This document shows, piece after piece, positions 56,463-64,000 of a stretch of DNA of 64,000 nucleotides. The DNA is taken from positions 1-64,000 of the forward strand of contig CAWKDK010000013.1 of the NCBI GenBank assembly GCA_963848375.1, read 5' to 3'. The stretch comes from JAJPJE01 sp963848375. GTDB taxonomy: Bacteria; Acidobacteriota; Terriglobia; Terriglobales; Acidobacteriaceae. Position numbers and translations under genes: made by a program. A model generated the notes under the pieces. That model did no database searches. It was not told where the DNA came from and was given only the letters and a program-made list of their open reading frames with translations. Each line of letters begins with the position of its first letter. Position 1 is the first letter of the stretch.

Positions 56463-57241
56463 TGGCAATTCCAACTGAAAATTCGAAGCAGACTAGCGCG
56501 CCGGTGATTGGCGCTGCCCCCGAGGGCGCTGCGGATCGCGCGCAGGCAGCGGCCAAAGTCCGCGAGATGTTCACGGCGATTGCGCCGCGCTACGACGTGC
56601 TCAACCACGTGCTGTCGATGCAGGTGGACCGGCTGTGGTGGTGGCGTACGGCGCGAACGTTTCGACACATTCTGCAGCGCAGCGATGCAACGGTGCTGGA
56701 CCTATGCTGCGGAACTGGCGACATGACTTCGGCACTGCTGACGCGTGCGCAGAAGAGCGACGCTACTCCGAAAATTGTTGGCGCGGACTTTTCACATGCG
56801 ATGTTGCAGCGTGCGACGATCAAATCGCTCGGCAAGCCCCTGCGCTGGATGGAAGCTGATGCGCTGAACCTGCCACTTCCTGGCGGGAGCTTCGATCTAG
56901 TCACCTCGGCATTCGGTTTTCGCAATCTAGCTGATTACGATGCCGGACTGCGCGAGATCTATCGCGTGCTGAAGCCGGAGGGTGAGATCGGCATTTTAGA
57001 TTTCGGCGAGCCCAAAGGAATAGTGGGCTGGGTCTACCGGCTGTACTTCCGATATGTTTTACCGGCGATTGGAACAGTGATCTCCGGGATCGAAGGTCCG
57101 TACAAATACTTGCCGGCGTCGGTGGCACGATTTCCTGCTCCCGAACAGATGCTGGAGCGGATGCGAGCGGCGGGATTCAGGGAAGTTTCATGGACTCCAT
57201 ACACGTTTGGGATCGCGGGACTGTACAGAGGGAAGAAATAG
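56462..57241 (+). CDS. ubiE: Demethylmenaquinone/ubiquinone C-methyltransferase
   Basis: UbiE/MenG-type SAM methyltransferase of quinone synthesis. Blocks MFTAIAPRYDVLNHVLSMQ, the SAM motif VLDLCCGTGDMTSALL, ADFSHAMLQRA, VTSAFGFRNLADYDAGLREI and RVLKPEGEIGILDFGEPKG are diagnostic. Acidobacteria mainly use menaquinone, so MenG activity is likely. The start overlaps aroB by one base, and a small terminator follows. Confidence 0.94.
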   Translation: MAIPTENSKQTSAPVIGAAPEGAADRAQAAAKVREMFTAIAPRYDVLNHVLSMQVDRLWWWRTARTFRHILQRSDATVLDLCCGTGDMTSALLTRAQKSDATPKIVGADFSHAMLQRATIKSLGKPLRWMEADALNLPLPGGSFDLVTSAFGFRNLADYDAGLREIYRVLKPEGEIGILDFGEPKGIVGWVYRLYFRYVLPAIGTVISGIEGPYKYLPASVARFPAPEQMLERMRAAGFREVSWTPYTFGIAGLYRGKK

Positions 57242-57267
57242 CAGTCGCGTTCGCCTATGAATGGCGT

Positions 57268-58383
57268 TTAGGTCTTAGCGGCTAGGCCTTTTTCAGCAGA
57301 AGGTTGAGATGTTGATGATGTCGCGGGCCGCTCTTCTACGAAGCAATCCTTCAATGCCTGCTCGATCGTGAACTGGATCACCTCTTCGTAGTGAGTTCCC
57401 AGGAAGGTCTTCAGCTTGGTCGTGTTCATGATGTATGAGCCGATCATGTAGGGCAGCGCCTGAGGCGGGATCGTCGATATCTTCAGCTTCCAGAGGAGTG
57501 AGAGCGCAAGACCGCAGAGCCATCGACTCGGAAGGCGCACGATTTTCTGATTGGCGATGCGAGCGCATGTCTGATAGCTGACGGTGTCGCCCCGGCCAGC
57601 AACGTTCAAGATCACGAGATTGTTTTTCGCGACCGGCCTCTGCAGCAGATGAGCGATTAATCGCGCCACGTCGTCGACGTGAACGAACTGAAACCGTTTG
57701 TGGAGGTACTTTTCCCCGAAGGGCAGAAGCATCGGCAGGCGCTTGCCTTCGCGCTGAAGTTTTTGTCCCCAGTGGCCCTCGCCATACGCGGTGCCGCGTA
57801 AAGCATTCACCATGTAGTTTTGCATGGAGGCGCCGGCAAAAATGTGCGGACGCAAGATGTAGGCGGTACACGCTCCTAAATTCGCGGCGCGAAAACGCAC
57901 GACATCGTCGGCTTCCTGTTTATGAATGGCGTAGGGCAGAGTATGCGCGCCGAGCGGGTTCTCTTCGCGAACGGGCCCAGGCGTATCCGAGCCGTAGGCT
58001 GAAACCGAGGAAGGGAAGATGAAAGTGTCGATGAGCCCGCCGTGGCGGTTGACCTCGGTGACCGCTTCCATCACGCGCGCAGTTCCGGCCACATTGATTT
58101 GCCACATTTGATCGACATCGAGTACGCCATTGCGGATCGGGTCGATGACAAAGGCCAAGTGAACCACTGCACGGGCCTCGGTCTTCTTGAGCAACTGGAC
58201 CAGGCTGTCGCACGAATCTTCGCGGCCCAGATCCAAGCGCTCGAATTGTGAAAGTTGACCAGACGCAGGCGATTTCATATCCACGCCAATGACTTGGAAG
58301 TCCTGCAAAAGAGGAAGTAATCGCTGTCCGAGGTTTCCTGAAACCCCGGTTACGATGACCGTCGGCCTGGAGATGCTGCTCAT
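57268..58383 (-). CDS. NAD-dependent epimerase/dehydratase (extended SDR)
   Basis: Rossmann motif VTGVSGNLGQRLLP, Asp at the end of strand two (VIGVDM), FIFPSSVSAYGSD with the catalytic Ser, and YAIHKQEADDV holding the YxxxK pair. The C-terminal substrate domain includes FQFVHVDDVARLIAHLL. The 371-residue enzyme may act on a nucleotide sugar or related substrate; no closer call is possible. Its start overlaps the parvulin gene stop by 4 bp. Confidence 0.87.
   Translation of the reverse strand: MSSISRPTVIVTGVSGNLGQRLLPLLQDFQVIGVDMKSPASGQLSQFERLDLGREDSCDSLVQLLKKTEARAVVHLAFVIDPIRNGVLDVDQMWQINVAGTARVMEAVTEVNRHGGLIDTFIFPSSVSAYGSDTPGPVREENPLGAHTLPYAIHKQEADDVVRFRAANLGACTAYILRPHIFAGASMQNYMVNALRGTAYGEGHWGQKLQREGKRLPMLLPFGEKYLHKRFQFVHVDDVARLIAHLLQRPVAKNNLVILNVAGRGDTVSYQTCARIANQKIVRLPSRWLCGLALSLLWKLKISTIPPQALPYMIGSYIMNTTKLKTFLGTHYEEVIQFTIEQALKDCFVEERPATSSTSQPSAEKGLAAKT
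57271..57293 (+). terminator. Weak terminator after ubiE
   Basis: GGTCT, 8-nt loop, AGGCC (one G-U pair) and TTTTT; inside the last codons of the convergent epimerase gene. Confidence 0.4.
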
Positions 58384-59411
58384 TGTTTGATTCGAGGCGC
58401 CGGAGATGAGGAAGCTGCGGGCTTTGGAGCGTTTTGTGTGCCGAAGTAATTTTCATTTAGCTGCGGCTTTACGCTATTGAAAACCGATTCGAGACTATTG
58501 CGGAGTTTCTCGTTCTGCAAAGTCTGTTCGATGTCCGCCTTCACGTCATTGAGCGGTAGGGTCTTCTTCGATTCCAGCTTGTAGATGTAAATGCCTTCAG
58601 GCTGGACGATGGGCTGGCTGACTTCACCAGGCTTCAGATCGAAGATCGCCGCCTGAGTCGGAGGGACCATGGTCCTGCGCCAGTTGGGAATCGAGGTAGG
58701 CGGAGGCGGCGTCTTGATCCCGGTGCTGTCGTAGATTTCTTTCTGCAGCTTGTCGAAGTCTTCTCCGGCCGCTGCGCGGGTGCGCATCTTATCGGCTTCG
58801 AGTTTCAGCTCTGCTTCGGAGGGCTGCTTGGCGGTCTCCTTCAACGAGGGCCTCGACTTCGGAATAAATAGGCGTTTGAGAGCAGCCTGTTCGTAATCCT
58901 GCTGGTGCTTGGTGTAGTAATCCTGGACCTCAGCTGAGGTTGGCTTCGCTTTATCCTTGGCTTGGGTAACAACTTCCGACGCGAGGATTTGCGTGCGCAT
59001 GTAATCCATCATGTCCTTGAAGTGTTGGGTCTCGGGAATGCCCTGACGCTCCGCCAAACTCTGCAGGACCATAGCCTTCGCGTACTGCTCGGCAAGCATT
59101 TGCTGGCTATTCTTGGGCATGTCGGGATTCAGCGTGCCGACCAGCTTCTCAAATTGCGCCCGGGTGATGATCGTCTTGCAATCTGTACCGGTAGCTGGAC
59201 CGGTGGTTCCCGGACAGAGGCCTTGTAATGTGATCACGGCTCCCGATGACGGTACGTCCTGGGGGATGACTGGAAGAGATTGTGAAGGCTGAGAACTCGT
59301 GGACCCAGTTGCCCCTGGAGCGGATTGTGGCGCTGCGCTGGATCCAGGCTGACCAGCCTGACTGAATGAGAGGGCTGAAAACAGGAGCAAACACAACATC
59401 AAGCGGTACAT
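58380..59411 (-). CDS. Exported parvulin-type peptidyl-prolyl isomerase (SurA/PpiC-like)
   Basis: Signal peptide (RLMLCLLLFSALSFSQ), a Ser/Pro/Gln-rich linker, a helical chaperone-like N-domain (TRAQFEKLVGTL, MLAEQYAKAMVLQSLAERQG), a rotamase-like region (LKRLFIPKSRPSLKE, KMRTRAAAGEDFDKLQ, ALFDLKPGEV-like IFDLKPGEVSQPIVQPEGIY) and a C-terminal helix. These proteins assist folding of outer-membrane proteins in the periplasm. ATG 59411 has GGAG before it. The proline-rich loop PPPPTSIPN interrupts the rotamase domain, so activity is not certain. Confidence 0.82.
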   Translation of the reverse strand: MYRLMLCLLLFSALSFSQAGQPGSSAAPQSAPGATGSTSSQPSQSLPVIPQDVPSSGAVITLQGLCPGTTGPATGTDCKTIITRAQFEKLVGTLNPDMPKNSQQMLAEQYAKAMVLQSLAERQGIPETQHFKDMMDYMRTQILASEVVTQAKDKAKPTSAEVQDYYTKHQQDYEQAALKRLFIPKSRPSLKETAKQPSEAELKLEADKMRTRAAAGEDFDKLQKEIYDSTGIKTPPPPTSIPNWRRTMVPPTQAAIFDLKPGEVSQPIVQPEGIYIYKLESKKTLPLNDVKADIEQTLQNEKLRNSLESVFNSVKPQLNENYFGTQNAPKPAASSSPAPRIKQ

Positions 59412-59517
59412 TACGCTCTCCACGACCCGGGAAGTGCCACGCAAATCAGCTCAAGAATCGTAGCATAGTTGGCGCTATCTACTTTCTTATGAGAGTGGTT
59501 CCTTATTCCACTTCAGG

Positions 59518-59546
59518 TTGGCACGGCGAGCACCGCAGTAGATAAT
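59518..59546 (+). promoter_or_regulatory. Sigma-70-like promoter of the CDF transporter gene
   Basis: TTGGCA (59518-59523), 17-bp spacer, GATAAT (59541-59546); the ATG follows after eight bases, leaving almost no leader and no Shine-Dalgarno site. Confidence 0.6.
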
Positions 59547-59554
59547 CGAAACGC

Positions 59555-60983
59555 ATGGTTGAGGCTGCCACGATAGGCTCAGGATCAATGCGCGCGGAGA
59601 AGCGCGCGGTGGCGCAGAACTCCGTGTGGGCGGCGATCGCCATCACCGTACTGAAGATCGTAGTCGGGCTAAGCACCGGCAGCCTGGGCATTCTTTCCGA
59701 GGCGCTGCATTCCGGGCTGGACCTGGTAGCGGCACTCATCACACTTTTTTCGGTACGCGTTTCCGATAAGCCGGCTGATGCGGAGCACCAATACGGTCAT
59801 GCCAAGGTTGAGAACTTCTCAGCCTTCCTCGAAACTGGACTGCTTCTGCTTACCTGCGCGTGGATCGTGTGGGAAGCGTTCAAGCGGCTTTTCTTCCAGA
59901 GCGTCGAAATCGAGCCGAGCATTTGGGCCTTCCTGGTGATGTTGTTCTCCATCGGAGCCGACTACTGGCGCTCGCGCAAGCTGCAACGTATTGCGGACAA
60001 ATACGACAGCCAGGCACTGCATGCGGATGCACTGCATTTCCGGACGGACATTTGGTCAAGCAGCGTAGTGATTCTGGGGCTGGTGCTGGTCACGATTGGC
60101 GAGAAGTTCGAGATCAGGTGGTTGCGTGTGGCCGATCCTCTGGCTGCATTGGCAGTTGCATGCGTCGTGGTTACGGTGAGCTGGCGGTTGGCGCGGCAGA
60201 CTATGGACGCGTTATCTGGACGCGGCACCCACGGGCATTCGTAATCAGGTAATCAGCGCAGTGCAGCGCGTGCCCGGAGTGATCGAAGTCGATCGTGTGC
60301 GCATGCGCCGTGCTGGCAATCACTATTTCGCCGATCTCACCGTGGGATTTGGAAGGAATCTGACATTCCAGCGGTCCGAGCAGCTCGCGGCCGAGGTTGT
60401 CGCGACGGTAACGCGTATTCTTCCCGACGTCGATGTGGTGGTGCACTCCACTGCGCTTCCGTTGCGTGGCGAAAACATGTTCGATCGCATCCGCGCGGTG
60501 GCGTCTTCGAACAACTTGAGCGTTCACGACATCAGCATTCAGGACCTCGACGGACGATTGCACGTAGAACAACACCTCGAGTTGAACGAGCGCTTGTCGC
60601 TGAAGGAAGCACACGATTTCGTGACCGTGCTGGAATCGGAGATACGAGAAAAGGTTCCGGAGATTTCGACGATCCTGACGCACATCGAGAGCGAACCGGC
60701 GACGATCGAAACTGCGCACCATCTGGTGAAAGAGCCCGCGCTCGAGGAGAAATTAAGGGCGGTAACAGTCGAATTCCCGCAAGTGATCGACCTGCACGAT
60801 TTCGAATTCAAGCGCGTTGCCGGAAAGCTTTATGTTTCGTGCCACTGCACCATGTCGGACGGGCTGCCGCTTTCACAAGTCCACGAAGTGATGACTGCCA
60901 TCGAGACGCGTTTCAAGCAAGTCGATCCCGAGTTGTTCCGCGTGTTGATTCATCCTGAACCACAGACCGACAACCTTCGTTAG
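59555..60983 (+). pseudogene. Cation-diffusion-facilitator transporter with long cytoplasmic tail, one frameshift
   Basis: The membrane part has the CDF pattern: GLSTGSLGILSEALHSGLDL (first metal site), HQYGHAKVENFSAFLE, and HADALHFRTDIWSS (second site). The frame stops at 60244. Removing one G in 60224-60225 continues as APTGIRNQVISAVQRVPGVI into a 240-residue tail. The tail looks like three successive CDF dimerisation (ferredoxin-like) domains, at about 60245-60450, 60520-60710 and 60770-60960, instead of the usual one. It likely exports Zn, Fe or Mn. The tail could be read as a separate gene only by ignoring the sequence continuity. Confidence 0.85.
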
Positions 60984-60993
60984 CGACAGCAAC

Positions 60994-61022
60994 TTGCCCC
61001 TGGGAAACGTGCTCTGTATCCT
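60994..61022 (+). promoter_or_regulatory. Sigma-70-like promoter, leaderless type
   Basis: TTGCCC (60994-60999), 17-bp spacer, TATCCT (61017-61022); the GTG start at 61029 follows after six bases. Confidence 0.55.
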
Positions 61023-61028
61023 CGACAC

Positions 61029-62006
61029 GTGGCTGGTCCAACCCCAACCCGTGATGGATGGCGAGCGATCACGCGAACGCCGCTGCTGATTTTGTGTGAG
61101 ATCTCATGGCGCTGGACGTTCGGGATCGCGCTGTGGGCCGTGCTTGCTTACATCGCGTTCAGTTCGCTGGGGCAAGTTCAAATGACGGACGCGGAGATCA
61201 GACTTCTTCGCGAGCTCGATCCGCGGGCCAGTTCGTACGTGCTGCTGCGGGTGATGAATGCAATCGTGCCCGTGGTGTTGCGGGTCTTCGTATACACGTT
61301 GCCGGCGCTGATTGCGCTTTGGATTGCCGCGGCGACGTTTGGTCGAGCCGCAACGTTGAGAGCGTTGCTGGGGCCGCAGTGCCGCAAAGTTCGCTGGCCT
61401 GCGCTGATCGGCGTGAATGTGTTGCGGGTGGCGCTCCTCTTCGTTGCGATCCTTGCGTTCGTGGGCTCTTCCGTCCTGGTGGGCCGGATGTTTCGCGGTG
61501 AGCCGGAGTACCTGGGCGTCGCGATTCTGCTGAGCCTGGGAGTGAATCTCCTGGTCGTAAGCGCGTGGTCGCTGCTGAACTGGTTCCTCACCCTGGCGCC
61601 GATTTTTGTATTGCGCGACGGGGCGGGAGCTTTCACCGCGTTCGGCGAATCGGTAGATCTGTTTCGCGAGCGCTCGGGACCTTACATGGGTGCTGCAATG
61701 GGGCTCGGACTGGTGCGCCTGGCGCTGATCACGATCGTGAGCGTCTTGTCGGTGATTCCTTTGGGCATGATTGGAACTTCTCCGATGATGGGCGTGATTG
61801 TTGCGGGAATCACGCTGGCTCTGGTGTATTACGCGCTGACGGACGCGGTACAGATATGGCGTATCGCGGCCTATGTTTCATTGGCCAACTACGAGCCAGA
61901 AATTCCGGTGCCTGTCGTTGCGCCGGTGCCAGTTCCGATTACGCCGCAATATCCGGTCGAGCCTCCGCCGCTGCCGCCAGGCGGTGAGCCGGAGAGCTCG
62001 TTCTAA
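61029..62006 (+). CDS. Hypothetical multi-pass membrane protein
   Basis: 325 residues with about six membrane helices (near 30-50, 78-100, 120-150, 165-195, 220-250, 253-275). It has a short signature (EISWRWTFGIALWAVLAYIA) and a Pro-rich tail (PVPVVAPVPVPITPQYP). I do not recognise a family. The GTG start is supported by the promoter that ends six bases before it. Confidence 0.65.
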   Translation: MAGPTPTRDGWRAITRTPLLILCEISWRWTFGIALWAVLAYIAFSSLGQVQMTDAEIRLLRELDPRASSYVLLRVMNAIVPVVLRVFVYTLPALIALWIAAATFGRAATLRALLGPQCRKVRWPALIGVNVLRVALLFVAILAFVGSSVLVGRMFRGEPEYLGVAILLSLGVNLLVVSAWSLLNWFLTLAPIFVLRDGAGAFTAFGESVDLFRERSGPYMGAAMGLGLVRLALITIVSVLSVIPLGMIGTSPMMGVIVAGITLALVYYALTDAVQIWRIAAYVSLANYEPEIPVPVVAPVPVPITPQYPVEPPPLPPGGEPESSF

Positions 62007-62046
62007 GCCGATAGCGGGAAGCCGAGTGGCTCTGCTAATCTAAAGC

Positions 62047-63603
62047 GTGCAAGCACCACAATCCATCGTTGTCCTGGATTTCGGCTCGCAATATACGCAG
62101 TTGATCGCGCGCCGAATCCGCGAGTTCAACGTCTTTTCCGTCGTCCTGCCCTGTACCGCCAAGCTCGAAGAAGTGATGAGCTATTCGCCCGTGGGGATCA
62201 TCCTGTCGGGAGGGCCGAGCTCCGTCTACGATGCCGATGCTCCGGCGATGGACGAGCGCGTTTTGGCGGTCGCTGCGAAGCCGGTGCTGGGCGTGTGCTA
62301 CGGGCTGCAGGTGATGACCTACAAGCTCGGCGGAAAGGTCCGTCCGGCATCAAAACGCGAGTACGGGCACGCCCAGGTTCACGTTGCAGAGAATTCAAAG
62401 CTGTTCAAGGAGCTTCCGCCCGATATTTCCGTGTGGATGTCGCATGGGGACGAAGCGGAGCAACTGCCCGCTGGATTCAAGGAAGTCGCGCGCAGCAGTA
62501 ACGCGCTCGCGGCAATGGAGAATGCCGAGCGGCGCATGTGGGCAGTGCAATTCCATCCCGAAGTGCACCACACGCCGATGGGCAAGCAGATCCTGAAGAA
62601 CTTCGTCTTCGATATCTGCGGCGCGCTGCCGAATTGGACTCCAGCGCAGTTCATCCTCGAAACGGTTGAGAACATTCGCAAGCAAGTGGGCGAGCAGGGA
62701 AGAGCGATCTGCGCGCTTTCCGGCGGCGTGGATTCAAGCGTTGCGGCAACGCTCGTCGATCGCGCGATGGGCAATCGACTCACCTGCGTTTTCGTCGACA
62801 ACGGCGTATTGCGCAAAAATGAGTTCACGAAAGTTCAGCAGACGTTGCGCGACAAGCTGGGGCTGAATCTGCGCGCCGTAGATGCCACTGACCGATTTCT
62901 CAGCAAGCTGAAAGGCGTAATCGAGCCGGAGAAGAAACGGAAAATCATCGGCAACGAGTTCATCGAGGTCTTCGACGACGAAGCGCACACGATCGAGCGC
63001 GAACAAGGTTCGGTGGACTGGTTGGTGCAGGGCACGCTTTATCCGGACGTCATCGAATCGGTTTCGGTACGCGGCCCGTCGCAGACCATCAAGTCGCACC
63101 ATAACGTTGGCGGTCTTCCCGCGAAGATGAAGTTGAAGCTGATCGAGCCGCTGAAGGATCTGTTCAAAGACGAGGTGCGGCGGATTGGCCGCGATCTCGG
63201 CATGCCAGAAGAGATTCTGCAGCGGCAGCCATTCCCCGGTCCGGGGCTGGCAGTTCGCATTCTCGGCGAAGTGACGCCGGAGCGGATTGCGATTCTGCAG
63301 GAAGCCGACGACATCGTGGTCACCGAGATAAAGAAGGCGGGACTGTACAACCAGATCTGGCAGTCGTTCGCCGTGCTGCTGCCGGTGATGTCGGTGGGCG
63401 TGATGGGCGATCAGCGGACGTACGCATACACTTGCGCGATTCGCGCGGTGCACTCGGAAGATGGAATGACCGCCGATTGGGTGCCGCTGCCGCATGAAGT
63501 GCTGAAGACGATCTCGAATCGCATGGTGAACGAGGTGCGCGGGATCAATCGCGTGGTGTACGACGTTACCTCCAAGCCCCCGGGTACAATTGAGTGGGAG
63601 TGA
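62047..63603 (+). CDS. guaA: GMP synthase (glutamine-hydrolysing)
   Basis: Converts XMP to GMP. N-terminal class I amidotransferase: VLDFGSQYTQLIARRIREFN, nucleophile Cys in LGVCYGLQVM, His/Glu in VQFHPEVHHT. ATP-pyrophosphatase: P-loop ALSGGVDSSVAATLVDRAMG. C-terminal dimerisation domain: SHHNVGGLPAKMKLKLIEPL, RQPFPGPGLAVRILGE and the end DVTSKPPGTIEWE. The 518 residues are full length. GTG start; a TAATCT ends five bases before it. Confidence 0.97.
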   Translation: MQAPQSIVVLDFGSQYTQLIARRIREFNVFSVVLPCTAKLEEVMSYSPVGIILSGGPSSVYDADAPAMDERVLAVAAKPVLGVCYGLQVMTYKLGGKVRPASKREYGHAQVHVAENSKLFKELPPDISVWMSHGDEAEQLPAGFKEVARSSNALAAMENAERRMWAVQFHPEVHHTPMGKQILKNFVFDICGALPNWTPAQFILETVENIRKQVGEQGRAICALSGGVDSSVAATLVDRAMGNRLTCVFVDNGVLRKNEFTKVQQTLRDKLGLNLRAVDATDRFLSKLKGVIEPEKKRKIIGNEFIEVFDDEAHTIEREQGSVDWLVQGTLYPDVIESVSVRGPSQTIKSHHNVGGLPAKMKLKLIEPLKDLFKDEVRRIGRDLGMPEEILQRQPFPGPGLAVRILGEVTPERIAILQEADDIVVTEIKKAGLYNQIWQSFAVLLPVMSVGVMGDQRTYAYTCAIRAVHSEDGMTADWVPLPHEVLKTISNRMVNEVRGINRVVYDVTSKPPGTIEWE

Positions 63604-63615
63604 GGTAGCAAGTTT

Positions 63616-64000
63616 ATGGCGCAAATGTTTCGCACTTCGAATCCGGCGTTGAGCAACGACGCTTTCCGAGGGCAGGGTTACGCGGCAACTGGCGAAGCCA
63701 TGACCGTGTCGGGCACGGTCAACAAGACGGGCATTCTGCTGATCTGTACCGTTGCAACCGCGGCTTGGACGTGGAATACGTTTCTCACCACGCGCGATCC
63801 TGCTTCGGTGATGCCGATGGCGGCGATCGGCGCGATCGGCGGACTCATCGTGGCGATCGTTACCATCTTCAAGAAGGAATGGGCGATGGTGACTGCGCCG
63901 ATCTATGCGCTGCTCGAAGGCCTGGTGCTGGGCAGCGTGTCGGCGATTCTGGAAGTGCGCTTCCCGGGAATTGCTATTGAAGCCGTGAGCCTGACTTTCG
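63616..64000 (+). CDS. Bax inhibitor-1/YccA family membrane protein (partial, runs off the window)
   Basis: The frame is open from ATG 63616 to the end of the window (128 codons). It begins MAQMFRTSNPALSNDAF, then TVNKTGILLICTVATAAWTW, PMAAIGAIGGLIVAIVTIF and APIYALLEGLVLGSVSAILE, the first helices and conserved APIYALLEG motif of the YccA/BI-1 family. These proteins form pH-sensitive Ca2+ leak channels in some bacteria. It follows guaA by 12 bp and is probably co-transcribed. Confidence 0.88.
   Translation, partial: MAQMFRTSNPALSNDAFRGQGYAATGEAMTVSGTVNKTGILLICTVATAAWTWNTFLTTRDPASVMPMAAIGAIGGLIVAIVTIFKKEWAMVTAPIYALLEGLVLGSVSAILEVRFPGIAIEAVSLTF

Noticed and set aside
62734..63624. 296-codon minus-strand frame opposite guaA
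   Set aside because: Antisense shadow of an unambiguous gene.

Overview
The window reads as part of a chromosome from a Gram-negative (diderm), GC-rich bacterium, most probably an Acidobacteriota member of the Koribacter/Terriglobus type. This is inferred from gene content (lpxB, lptE, psd/pssA, twin-arginine translocase, NtrYX-like pair, MsrPQ, acidobacterial-type exported proteins) and from characteristic intergenic palindromes; no rRNA or tRNA gene is visible to confirm it. Most of the window is ordinary housekeeping sequence in short operons with overlapping start and stop codons.

Layout. 1-6.3 kb: a CNNM/CBS protein, era and a divergent NtrYX-type two-component system. 6.4-10.7 kb: a minus-strand envelope operon psd-pssA-(Usg-like ASADH homologue)-lptE-holA. 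10.8-13.7 kb: minus-strand meaB-mce-tsaB-rimI-DUF465. 13.8-17.8 kb: acyl-CoA dehydrogenase, a HAD phosphatase, a SelW/Rdx-type gene with an in-frame UGA, DinB and threonine aldolase. 18-26.8 kb: ABC exporter, lpxB, an M1-like pseudo-peptidase, a MidA-type methyltransferase and an enoyl-CoA hydratase. 27-33 kb: a cold-shock gene, a PilY1-like secreted propeller, and then an accessory segment (about 29.2-33.0 kb). That segment is rich in repeats and carries a nuclease-plus-helicase DUF2075 protein of visibly lower GC. 33-43.5 kb: aroF, pyrF, rlpA, a HerA-like ATPase, thiD, a TPR protein, NUDIX and alpha/beta hydrolase genes. 43.5-64 kb: msrPQ, ctp protease, tatB-tatC, two M28 peptidases, Rieske, TerC, nadB, aroB-ubiE, an epimerase, a parvulin, a CDF transporter, guaA and the start of a Bax1-inhibitor-like gene.

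Two points stand out. First, the gene at 15753-15989 (minus) is read through a UGA placed exactly at the second redox position of a CxxU motif. A 5-bp hairpin follows at the distance expected of a bacterial SECIS, so this is very likely a selenoprotein that ordinary ORF calling truncates. Second, at least 13 single-nucleotide frameshifts break conserved genes (CNNM, rimI twice, M1-like, midA, PilY1-like, SnoaL-like, HerA-like twice, NUDIX, hydrolase, TerC, CDF). In every case the protein continues at once in another frame, and no in-frame stop substitutions accompany them. I therefore think most are assembly or sequencing indels rather than decay, and I give the full restored extent of each gene.

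Several promoters have a -10 box only 5-8 nt before the start codon (two with clear -35 boxes), suggesting leaderless transcripts. The best candidate for an undescribed or defence-type function is the DUF2075 protein at 29726-31723 with the palindrome immediately before its start codon.
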